Origin: Polytrichum commune
Lineage: Eukaryota; Streptophyta; Polytrichopsida; Polytrichales; Polytrichaceae
Direction: 5' to 3'
Assembly: GCA_950295325.1 (NCBI GenBank)
Contig: OX485805.1
Span: 29,995,501-30,059,500 of the forward strand
DNA length: 64,000 nt
Shown here one piece after another: positions 12,378-24,400 of the stretch (position 1 is its first letter; each line of letters begins with the position of its first letter). The notes under the pieces are model-generated. The model was not told where the DNA came from. It did no database searches and worked only from the letters and a program-made list of their open reading frames with translations. The position numbers and the translations under genes were made by a program.

Positions 12378-14751
12378 GTAAGCCACCCCCTAGCTACATT
12401 CCGATGCTTGCCCAAATCCTCCCCCAATTTGCATTGGAGACATTTAGATTGTGTAAGGTGTGTTCCATGTACATGATTAGGCGTGCATAGGTGTTGCTTT
12501 CGGATGGGGTATTGGACATAGCACCCTCTACCTTAACATACTATTAAGCTTAACATGTGTTCCATAAACACGTTTCAACTTAATCACTCGCATCAACCAA
12601 TCAACTTTAAAATATCCAAAATGTTTATTTCCTTCCACCACTAGATTCCACACCACTATGACTATAACTTGCTTGGCCTCCCTATTAACCCCTAAAGGAC
12701 CACGTGTAAATTGAGATGAAAATTTTGACATTTTGCATGTTTTCACATATCAATGCAAAAGTTGATTGGAATTTAGGATTTTCTAAGATTATCTTTATGG
12801 ATTCGCACCTTGAGTATTGAGGGTCATGCTAAATTAGGCTTATGTCTTGTTTGTCGAATTAGGATGCAAGAACAACACTACAAAAAAATGTCAATGTGTT
12901 GGAAATGTACTTGTTTGAAGTTCATTTTTGAGTGCCGTCACTCACTTTTAGTGAATAAGGTGGTTTTTAAATTTTTTTTTAAAGTTGACCTTGCTTCTCC
13001 CCCATTCACATGTGGGGGTTTCACATGTGTTCCAAACAACCAAATCTACTTTTGGTTTAGTTTCCTAGGCTTCCCTAGGCATGGAATGAGTGCATGTAAA
13101 ACATGGGAGTCATTCACAAATCTTTTGATATATAGATGTGGAGTAAGCTATTCCAAGCATATGTGCAGTGGATAGGTGCAAACATATATTGTAAAGGAGA
13201 TTTTTTTATTTTGTTTTTTCCTAAAAAAAATGGTCCATCCCACTTGTATGTTGTGCCAAAAAGAACTACTCCTACCCATTCCATCCCCATTCCACCAAGC
13301 ACCCTCCCCCTTTCCCACAAAAAAATCATAGTGGGCAAAGGAGATGGACCCGGCCTTACATGGGCTATGTGTAGTGATAACAAAGCACATACCTACCCTT
13401 CCCACCCCTGCACATGGCTCCACACTCCTATAGATAGGGTCTACATATGGCTACCACCTTGGGTGGTGTTTAGGCTACCCTACATCACCCATTTACCCTA
13501 CCTAACCACCTTGCTATGGGCTCTCATGTAGCATGTACCCATGCACATGGGTAAATATCCACATTGAGGGGATGGAATCATTGGTCTTTTTTCTTTTCTT
13601 ACACATCATAACTAAGTGCCTAGTACATGTCGCATCCAATGAGTGCACCATATTGAAATGAGGCGGATGGCGTCATACCTTCCACCTTTGTGGCAAGGGC
13701 ATGGATGGCTCCACAAGTGTGGCATTTAGGCTTGATGATAATGCTCGAGCTCTTGATCACCATGTACTACATGAGCGGCTTAATGTATGGCTTCCTGCAT
13801 GAACTTTTGCCCTCCATCTAAGAATGCGTATGCACTCAAATTATTTTCCAGGACAAATCTCTCCTTTGTCGCAATGGGGCAAACATGGGCGGGGGGTTCA
13901 AAGGGGGGGGGGGGGGGTTATCTCAATCAACTCATTGGCGCTTGTGGTTAGGAGTCGGGATGGACATGAGGCAACTGCTAGGACAGAACGAGGTTGATCT
14001 TCACCTCCCTTCACCGCTGGATCGAGCGCAAACACACCCACTGCCCTCACACCAAATCCTCCCACCGCATGATAGGGAGGCCAACATTGGCCCTATGATT
14101 TTTTAGAGGTGGAAACTAATTTTGTTGAGGTAGCCATCAAGAACACCCTCATACTTGTGGCAAGTCCGTCCAAGCACCCAAGCACCCAAGCACCCAAGCA
14201 TCCAAGCTATAATTACCTTGAACTAGTGCCTTGGACCATTGGGAGATCTATGACCTATCTACTCATCTATTTAAAATTTATTGATCAAATAGTAGTAAAT
14301 CATAATAAACGCCGAGATCCAATGTGACATAGTCCTTAATTCCTTTGTCCCAAAAGTAGTACCCCAATTGTGAATGGCCCCTGATTTCATCAAATCTAGC
14401 CCAAGGACTTTACACTAGGGTTGGGCGGACTTGAACACTTGCTCATCCCATGTGGCATCCTAGGTGGCACAACTATGGCGCTAGACCTCGGGCCGGCTTG
14501 AAGAAACCGGGACGAGCTTTTCCTCAGCCCAAACTCTCAACATGGGCCCGATTGGGCATATCTGTTCGATAATGAACATCTCTACCGTCGGTGCATAACA
14601 GGTAATTCTTTTCACTACACTCTCCCCTAACGACATCGGAACCTAAATCAGGCCTCATCACTTTACGTGTCACAAAGTTGGTGTTGCAAAAAGTTGATAA
14701 AGTTGAACCTCGGGGGGGGGGGGGTAGTCATTGGTTGGAGTAGCAATATAC
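12378..14751. other. Non-coding stretch with homopolymer and short tandem runs
   Basis: No gene is recognised. Low-complexity landmarks are G runs at about 13903-13918 and 14712-14724, and a 9-10-bp tandem 'aagcaccc' at about 14171-14208. Open frames up to about 130 codons occur around 12800-13530, but they overlap on both strands and resemble nothing known. Confidence 0.4.
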
Positions 14752-15010
14752 GTGCGAACAAATGATAGGGTATTTTAAAAACATGGGAGCAAAAAATTAT
14801 AATTGGACTTAAGAGTAATATAGGGTATCAAAAATGGCACTGGACATCTTTAAAGTACTATAGGGTATGAAATAATAAGTAATTTGGAATTATAAGTAAT
14901 GCAAGTCATTTTTTTATTAACCCAAAGTAGAAATTTACATAATGATAGCATGTGAAAAAAAGAAGAGAATTGAAAGTAATACCCCCCTATAAAATAGTGG
15001 TTGTTCGCAC
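14752..15010. mobile_element. Probable MITE upstream of the methylesterase gene
   Basis: Inverted ends are GTGCGAACAA (14752) and its complement TTGTTCGCAC (ending 15010), around an AT-rich interior with 'atagggtat' motifs. A target duplication is not clear, so the family is unassigned. Confidence 0.45.
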
Positions 15011-15083
15011 CTATATCCTTAATTTTTTTTTAACACACTGCCCCCCCCCCCCCGAGAGTTGAACCGGATCGAGGACTTCATTG

Positions 15084-15129
15084 CACGTGCATCGGTGCTC
15101 GGGCCGGCCGCAAGCCATGTATAAAAAGG
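15084..15129 (+). promoter_or_regulatory. Core promoter of the methylesterase gene
   Basis: TATAAAAAGG lies at 15120-15129, with a G-box core CACGTG at 15084-15089 some 30 bp upstream. No ATG occurs between this box and the start codon at 15243, so the spacing suits a transcription start near 15150 and a leader of about 90 bases. Confidence 0.6.
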
Positions 15130-15242
15130 GCCAAATAACTGACCTACTCTCAAATTTGGAAACCCAGAGGGGAGAGAGCGAACAGGGCAGTCAGTGGAGA
15201 GATCAGTTCCTTCAATTTATTTTGTGTGCACAAGACAGTGCT

Positions 15243-15476
15243 ATGTATCATTTCGTGCTAGTCCATGGGGCCTGCCATGGAGCCTGGTGTTGGTTTAAGC
15301 TCACTGACCGCCTGCAAAATGCAGGCCACAAAGTCACAGCCTTCGACTTGGCAGCTTGTGCCATTCGACCACAAGATCTTAGCTCCATCTCCACATTTTC
15401 CGAGTACCACCAGCCCCTCATGGACTTCCTCGATGCGCTTCCCGAGGCGCCACATGAAGCCCCCCACGCCGAGAAG
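15243..15476 (+). CDS. Methylesterase exon 1
   Basis: Codons 1-78, starting MYHFVLVHGACHGAWCW and ending with ...HAEK before the donor GTTAGC. It carries the first beta strand and oxyanion-hole residues. The C-terminal part (EYHQPLMDFLDALP) is the segment found again as decayed copies in the following intron. Confidence 0.85.
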
Positions 15477-18400
15477 GTTAGCCAAATTTCTTCCCAACGT
15501 ATCGTATATTTCACCAGCACGAATTATACTTGAATGCTTGTCGTCATTGGATCTGAGATGACGGTTGTTACTGCGCGCTTTTATAGCGATGTGCAGCAGC
15601 TCAACTTGACTCCACTCTTGGTACTCCTTGCGCGCTAGAAGGGACTAGAGAAACCTTGTTTATCAATACCGTCCATTGCAACATGTCCATTCACTCGTAG
15701 AAAACCATGCCCAGTCGAAATCGGATGCGGTTTGTTTCACCAGCCTGATCTGATCTGCAGTCACTAAACGACTACAGATTTTTCGTTTTTCGTTTTTCGA
15801 CGGAAAGTTTATGTATTTCATGGCATGTAATATACCGTTGGAAAGGTATTTTCAAGACCTTTCCAACGGTATGTTTCACAACCCCAAATTCCTAAAAGTC
15901 TAGTTGCTAAACCAAGAAAACAATTACTGCAGATCATGCCGATTTCGACTGCGGTTCTTTCTGGCATAGTTTTTCTACTAGTGATTGTGACTCTTGGCAA
16001 AATAGAAGTATAATTGAATAGACTCGGTTGCTAACCGAAGGTCATTGGTTCTCTTACCAACAATGTCTTCACATTTTCCGAGCTACACCATCCACTGATG
16101 GACTTCCTTGCGTTGCTTCCCATGGCGCAAGACAAAGCCGGTGCCAAAGTTAAGCTAATTCTACGAACATTTATTCCACCATTACAAATACTTTAATTGT
16201 TTACATTGGATGTGAGATCTTTCCACTGCATGGTTTTATAGCGATGTAAAGCAGCTTGACTTGCATCATGTCCATTGTGACTCTTGGCACAAAATAGAAG
16301 TATAACTGAATAGATTGGATTGCCAACTGGAGGTTCTTGGTTTTCTTACCAACAGCATCTCCATCTTACATTTCCCCAAATACCAGGAGCCACTGATCAA
16401 CTTCCTTGAGTCGCTTCCAACACAGATGAAGCCGGGGCGAAGGTGAAGCTAGCTAATTCTTTAAACCATTATATCGCCATTACAAATTAATATTGAATGC
16501 TTGTCAGAGGATGAGAGATTTTGTTACTGCGTGGTTGTGTAAGGGATGTGGAGCAGCAGCTCAACTTGACTCGACTCTACTCCTTACCCACCACGCACTC
16601 AGAAATTGAGTAGATATGTGTTATTTGGGTACCTTTCTATCTGCACCCACTTCTTGCAGGATACGAATCATGCAAGTAGTGCTAGATGATCAGCAAATTG
16701 AAATCGTGTCTGTAGCCATTTGATTCAAATGAATTCAGAGCTCGTATAAAAAATCTTATTATCACTATCAAAGTGAAGATTCTCATGCTCATTAAGTGGT
16801 TATATAGGTCCCTCCAATCATGTTGAGTGTTGAGCCTAGAATGGTTAGCATATATTTTGAGCCTGTAGTTCAATCTCTTTTGAAAACATGATTCTTTTTG
16901 GTGTCCGTCCTTAGATCCACACCTAAACTCATCCAGCTCAAATATAGGTGTCCAAATTATTGTTATGCTGAATTTAGGCTCGTCTGCTTAGAAGGAAGCT
17001 TGTTCACTACGTACAACTGTCCGTTGTAACATGTCCATTGCAACTCTTGGTGAAAAATTTATATAAATGAAAGGATTCTAGCAACCAGAGGTTCATGGTT
17101 CTCTTACCAACACCAGAACCACATTTTCCAAGTACCAGAAGCCACTGATAAGAGTGACTTCTTGGAGTTGCTTCCAGCACAGACACAGTCAGTGTCATTC
17201 GGCAATTACTGAAACTTGGATATGAGATGTTACTGTGCATGCTTTTCTAGTGCTCACAGCATTCTTAACCGGAGAGATTCATTTCGGCAAGTTTTTTGAG
17301 TTGAGTCTTGGTAGATGGAAGAAGGGTGTGTCCGAAGATTAGAAGAATTGAAGGTGTCGACTAATGAGAGCTTGCCACTTGACTATGCTTGGCATTTATG
17401 CATGTAACAGGGGTCTCGATTCTTGGAAATCTATTCTTGAAGCTAAAATAAAAAGAAAAAATTTTACACATGTTCAAATATGCTATGGAATCTGGATGTG
17501 TAGCGAGTCAACTCTACTTTTTGTATATATTACAACTGTCCGTTGTGACTCTTCAAGAAAAAATGTATAAATGAATAAATTTGATTGCCAACTGGAGGTA
17601 AATTCGTGGTTACGGATTCTGGAGTACAGTTGGGAACCAGATTGCTTCATTTGTATATTTTTTCTGCTGCGAGACATAATGCAGTCCGGAGAGTGGATTT
17701 AATGGACAAGATTTCTGCTAGTGACGGCAGAGGTTAGGTTTTTTTTTTTTTGGCTCTTTTGGCTTGACCTCTAACTGTGAAAAACATTTAATTGCTTGCC
17801 ACACCATACAGTCCATAGCGTACCAAGCATCTCATCAACCAAGTAATGAAAGCAGCTAAGTAGCGCATGGAGAAGAAATTTCGGACTAAAATGCAATTAT
17901 ACTGGAATGCTTGCTTTTATCACGATATGTAGCGACTCAACTTGACTCTACTACTCCTTGGGTTAGATGTTCCTTTTTGTCGCAGCTTGACCTCTGACAG
18001 TGCTAGATGTTTAGTTGGTACAAATTCATGACATTTCTAGAAATTTTTATATTATAATTGACGAAATTCAAATTCTGATATAATGCTTGCAGATAGTGGT
18101 GGTTGCCCACAGCATGGGAGGAATAACATTGCAACAAGCCATGGAGAGCTTCTCCCACAAAATCAACCTGGCTATCTTCCTGGCGGCCATTGCACTCCCT
18201 CCGGGTCAAGCTCTGGTAGAACTCCCTTTATTTGACATGGTATGAATTTCAACCCTTATTATTCAAAAAAATTCTCCTTCTCAAAATTGAAAATTCTCAC
18301 AACTTCATGCAGTCACATGAATGTCAGTATGTCTTCACATGTTATCATCAGATATTTTTTCCTTGCGTTTCAGTAGTTGGAAGTACTAGAGTTTGAGCAT

Positions 18401-21400
18401 TGCGCAGGAGCTTCCAGTTTTTGGTACAATGTAAGACTCCATGAAAATGGGACTAAGTTCACTGAAGTTAACTAGACCTCCATGTAAGGAACTAAATAGA
18501 ACAGTTATATACTAGAAGAAAACTTGTTCATTACAACCATTTGTTGCAACTTGTTAATTGTAATTCACGCCAACAAAACGTATAAATAAATCATATTGGT
18601 TATCACTCGGGGGTTTTTGATAGTCAATTGTCCAGGCATGAGTTCCAATGGACAAGTTAAAACGGATGGTTGTAATGGACTTAGTTCTTACACTGTATGT
18701 CCAGACACTACAAGCACATGAGTCCTAGGCAATTGGCTTTCGTCATTGGAAACTTGTCCTATGTAACTGGAAAAATTGCAAATCCAGCACAATATGAGAT
18801 TTGCGTAGTTCTTTCATTGACGTGGGGTGATTGTATAGCACTCGTATGTTAGTAGTGAGATGTTAAATAATATCTTGAAACACTTCAGAATGGCACACAG
18901 AGAGTTGTAGGAGAAGCATAACATTCTTCAGACATATGTACATATTCGCTTCCCGAAGAATTGGGATAAAACATAGGTAGATATTGAGATCAAGCTAGAT
19001 AAATGTTGGAATTTCTAAGAGCTTTGGTTCAAATCTCACTACAAGCATGTGAGACTTGGGCAACTTGTCTTGTGTCCATGAAAATTGTCTTGCATCACCA
19101 ATTTTTTAGAAATCTACCACACTCGTAGATTTGCAAGAAAATTCACCGACACAAGGTGAGCTGCCTAGGTCTCATGCTTGTAGTGTCTTGAGTTTGCAAT
19201 GAAGGAGGAACTTGGTTTATCTCACTACCAGCATATGTGGATTTTGTCTCTAAAGAAATAACTAGAATTGTAGAGCTGATGGACAAACTTAACAATGTGT
19301 TGTCGTAACCAGTTAACTAGGGCAGCCGACGAGGGTTGCAATTAATGCTGACAAAAGCACTTTTTTCACAAGGCATGGTCTGGTGTAAAAGCCTATTGTG
19401 AATTATCAGAGCTCTACAATTGCTGATAGTCCATTCATGGTTCCTACAATTGCAATTCCTGGGTGCTTTGCCTAGTTAAACTTGCAACTCAATGGGTGGA
19501 CTCTTCATTGGAAACCTAAATGAAGTGCGTGGATCACTATGAAATTAAACCCCCCATATACAAGAATTTCAAAAAAAAAAAACCATTATGTATGTTCTAT
19601 TGACAAGCTAGAAAATGGACACATTTATTTATTTTAAGTTTTCAATTTAGCGTGATAAAAGCCTTCATTACACATATACAATTAAATCTTGATCAAATAG
19701 GCCTTTATCACATATAAAATCCATTTTCATTTTAGAATGAGAAAGTCATTGAACATTTAAAAAAAAACCTATAGCATGTAATTTAACAACTGCATCAAGC
19801 AAACAAAAACAAGGAACAATATCTTAGCCACAATCCGTAGACCAAAACTCAAGGGAGCCCATGAGCACTCCAAGACCCTTCACTTTGTAAAAACCTAGAA
19901 TTTAAGTGCAAAGTCTAACAGGAATGGTCAAGGTAGTCATTGAGGACTGTCACCATATGATGACAATGGATTGGATGAAACTAACACATCTATTGTCAAT
20001 TTCCTTTTTTTTAACCTTAAGGCCCCCTTTTGTGCATCTACCTTTACTTTTAAACTCTTAATAGACTTTTCAAATGTACCCACTAGAGAAAAATAACACC
20101 ACTCCCTTATGCTAATGCCCTGAATAGTAGTGCTTCTTACACACACTAGTTCATACATGGTGTAAAGAGTCCACCCCCTAAAACTTGCAACCTTAAGGGT
20201 TTGTATTTGCCACCTCTCCAATCTTAAATCCCCAGGTACGCAACTCCCGTATTATATGGTCTTGATTATAATCACTTATAATGCGTTTTAGTCCAATATT
20301 GAGTGATACAATTTGTTTTAATGTAGGAAACCCTTGTAGCCCTTCTAACAAGGAATCCAAAAATGTAATCATATATAGGAAATGAATATATTTTGAAGCA
20401 TATAATTGCATTAAAAACCTAATTATATGATTTTTTAATACAGGTACCATAGGTCAAACTATCCAACTTTTTGGACTTTTTAATAAAATTTTAACATTGT
20501 GAATGAATTATAATTTTAATGGGAGGCAACTATTTGTGGCTTATAATTTTAATGGGAGGCTTAATAAATATGCAACCCAACTTTTTTTTCATCTCATTTA
20601 TTTAATTTGGTCTTCACCCAACTTTTTTTTCATCTCATTTTATTTAATTTGGTCTTTACTCAACTTTTTTTCATCTCATTTTATTTAATTTGGTCTTCAC
20701 CCAACTTTTTTATCATTTTAATTTGATTTAATTTGATATAATTTTTACAAAAGCTGTCCTCTAAGCCGTTTTAAGTACGATGACCCCTGCGTATAATATG
20801 GGAGTTGCGTACCCGGGCTTAAATCGAAGCTCTAAACCACTAAAGGCTCAGGCAGTTGGCCATCTTACCCCCGGTTTGAATACGATGATAAAGAGCTCAA
20901 CATACTTATATTCCAAGATATTGAGTAGTTCATTACACCGTTTATGTCATTTAGTGTCATGTACACTATTTGCGAAGAGCCTAGACTAGATGCCTAGAGG
21001 TCTCAAAGTGTCACATCCATTGATTGCCAATATGATATTATTAGTCAGCATAAGTAATCTTTTAAATTAAGAGATATTTACATTATGACGTTTAGCATGA
21101 TACATTGCGATACTTGAGATGATAGATTTGCGATTAGTATGCAAGGGGAAAGTATTATTGAGCATACTAATGGCATGTGTCATGTGTTTACAATTTAGTA
21201 TGGAAGAGGAAAATACTCTTGAGCATACTGATGCCAAGTGTCATTTGTGTACACTTTAGTCAACTTGTAGCATGTTGTGTAACATAGGCATACACCTCAT
21301 GACACTATAAAACATGCTCATGCTAATATTAGTAAATGCACTTGAACACCAAGTGTCATGGGGTGCCACTAATGATGAAGTTTGTTGATCGTTAATATAA

Positions 21401-24400
21401 CCTAGCATATGCCTCAAAATAAGGTCAGTGACACTATTACGCATGTGACACTAAATACCATAAATGACGTAGTGGACCAGGATATCCAACAAGGCCAACA
21501 ATTATGATTCAATCCAACTAGATTTCTAAGGATTCAGTACGTGAAGTTCCCCTGCTCTAATTTTTCCATCAAATCTAGTTCATAAAATATGCATGTCCTT
21601 ATTTTCGACCTAACACTACAAGTATATGAATCCTAGGCAACTTGTTATCTGTCGGTAAAAATTGTCTTTTGTCATTAAAATTTCTTAAAATCTACTACTG
21701 TAATAGATTTGCAAGAAAACTCACCGACACAGGACAAGTTGCCTAGGTCTCATCTGCTTGTGATGTAAATTTGCAATATGCATGTAATGTTTTCCTCTAC
21801 AATTGTCTCCGGCCACTAAGTATTCAATATGTTAGTGACATTATCCATTATGAGTGATTATGGCCATTGCCCATAGAGTAATATGCTACTAGTGCTGACA
21901 CTACAACTAGCACATACCGGTAGTGCTTCGCAATTACAAACACCTAATTGCGATGTTCACTCACAGAAACCACTTGTGTTGCTAGTGATTGCATAGTCAC
22001 AATGTTGACAGTGCAAACAACCTTCACAATATTGTCATGCTTAGTGACAGCAGTCATTATTGTCCACGGTCACCAGATTTACCCATTTCGACATGAGTGA
22101 ATTCTTTGAGTAACGATAATGTCAGCACCTACTTACAAAGTCCACCAACGAAATTAAACCACGTATGCTCTTAGTGGTTGAAAACAAAGCTGAACACTTA
22201 ACGTGGCTGAAGAATGTTATGGGGGGAGGAAGGTAGCGAGAGATTCATGATGTAAGGTTGCATGTAAATGAGACTACGTACGCAAAACTACGATTTCATG
22301 TCTACACTTGAAGCATGTAAATCTACTGCATAGGCAGTCTTATGATGTTATGGGTGACTGCAACTAGAATGTAATAATTTAACGGAAGTTGTGATGATCC
22401 TCTTCCTCTCCTGATTCGGGTCAGATATTCCAAGACACGCCAGTCAGCTACAGCATCGAGTTCTCCTTCGCCAACCGCCACGACAAGCTACCCACATCCT
22501 TCCACTTCCAAAACTCCAAACTAGGCGACAGCTTATACACGGGATGCGCATCCAAGGTGCCTAATTTTCCACTTCACATATCACTTCCACCGATGTGTGT
22601 TTGTGTGTTTGTGTGGTTTTTTCATTAGATATTGTTTCCTTGGGCTTCTGTCTTGTACTGTTCTCCCTCTTTAGTATGACACATTTGGGAAACACACAGA
22701 AAGTCGTAATATCGAGCTGTCGTCTGCTCATTAATATGACAAATGGTGTAAAGTTGTCGTATTATTGAGGGAATACGAAAACATAAGTAATATGAGCTTA
22801 AAAATATATACAACGAGTTCAAGCAATATAGATGGTATGAAATACTAACTTATAACTCCTAACAAATATAAATATTCTCAAGAACTCTTGAAATAGGAGT
22901 CCAAAGATCTATGGTGTTGCCTACCCAAGTTAGCAACTGTCATCCTATCTAAATTCCCTACTAACTTTTTGAAAACTAATAAATTCATCAACACCAACAT
23001 ATGAAGAGTTCTCTAATAAGAAAGTAAGCAACAATGATGCATGACATTTAGCAACATACTAGGCAGGAGGCCACTCTAACCCTAACCATGTCCATTTTGC
23101 ACTAGCAACCCTAGTTCTCATTAAGTTCCCAATGGTGTAAGTGAAAGTTCCCAAGTGAAAATGAATGTATTTTAAGTGCACATAACATAGATGAAAAGAA
23201 TTTTAGCATTAACTACCTCCTTGACATGACAAATCGGAGATTCTAAATGTCGCATTCTCAAATCTCATAGTCGTATTAAAGAGGGAGTTTTGAACTAAAA
23301 AGTTTGGTCGTGCAAAAATGTGTTGTAATATCCGGGGTGTCGTAAAAACGAGTGTCCTATTGACGAGGTTAGACTGTACTGTGCAACCTTCTAATCACAC
23401 TACCTACTGCTCCGAACCTTCTACTCACTCAAAACATGTGGGGTCAAGCTGTACATATCCCAACCAAAAACCTTAAAATAATATAACATGACTCTCATTT
23501 GGCCTTTGTAAACCCTACTTGCTCTTCTCTCTCTAAGCTACATGGTTTGCATGGGTTATGTTTCCAATCTAACCCAAGAAACTAAGGGTAGAGAGTGGTG
23601 GGTCCCCTGTCTCAATCACTATGCTCAAATTGAATAGAGTTTCACCTTGAGTTGGTCCAATGTGAATGGGACCAAGAAACTCTCTAACATATAAGGTAGA
23701 TGGATCTTGAATGGTTACTTTTTTTCAACTAGCCCAGTTCTTTCAAAATATGAAACATGCAATTAGTACAAGATGGTTAGCAGATCTAAACCAATTGAGG
23801 CCATAGCCACTTTCCTTAAATAATAATGATAATAAAAAAAAACTGGAGGCTGGAGCTCATATGAATATCTTGTTCATTATCAACATGAAGATTCTTATGC
23901 TCATGAAGTGATCATATGGGTCCCCCCTTTCTGCCTCCGCCATCATGTTGACCATTGACCCTCGAATGATTAGCGTATTTTGAACACATAGTCCAATCTC
24001 TTTTAAACCTGGTATGTTTTTTTGGTGTATGTTCTTAGATCCACACCTAATCACATACCACTCAAATATAGATGTCCAAATTATTGCTATGTTGGATTTA
24101 GGCACGTCTACCTTAGTCTAACACATGATTACATCCTTGCATCTGACCACGGAATCTAGAGTTTCTGAGGATTGCCAAGTAAGTGTTCCACTCCATTAAG
24201 TGCAACATTTTGCATATATCTTCATTCCATGCAACCACAAATTTTGTACAGTTGTGGAGGATATGTGCTCGAGGTCTTGTATGTTAGTACTGAGGTTTCT
24301 TGACATTCTAATTACTCGTCTGGTCTCACCACGATCTACTTACATATAGTAGTTAGAAAGCTCAAAATCTGTCTGCTTCTATGATTGGGGAGAACCGGCA

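Noticed and set aside
12810-13531. Several frames of 90-130 codons on both strands
   Set aside because: They overlap each other, resemble no family, show no splice or promoter signals and sit in low-complexity sequence.
15248-15520. Minus-strand frames over methylesterase exon 1
   Set aside because: They are shadows of the plus-strand coding exon, whose protein matches a known family.
16355-16460. Functional alternative exon of the methylesterase
   Set aside because: Splice-like edges exist, but the block is shifted by one base near its end relative to the true exon, so it would break the frame. It is kept only as part of the fossil-repeat finding.
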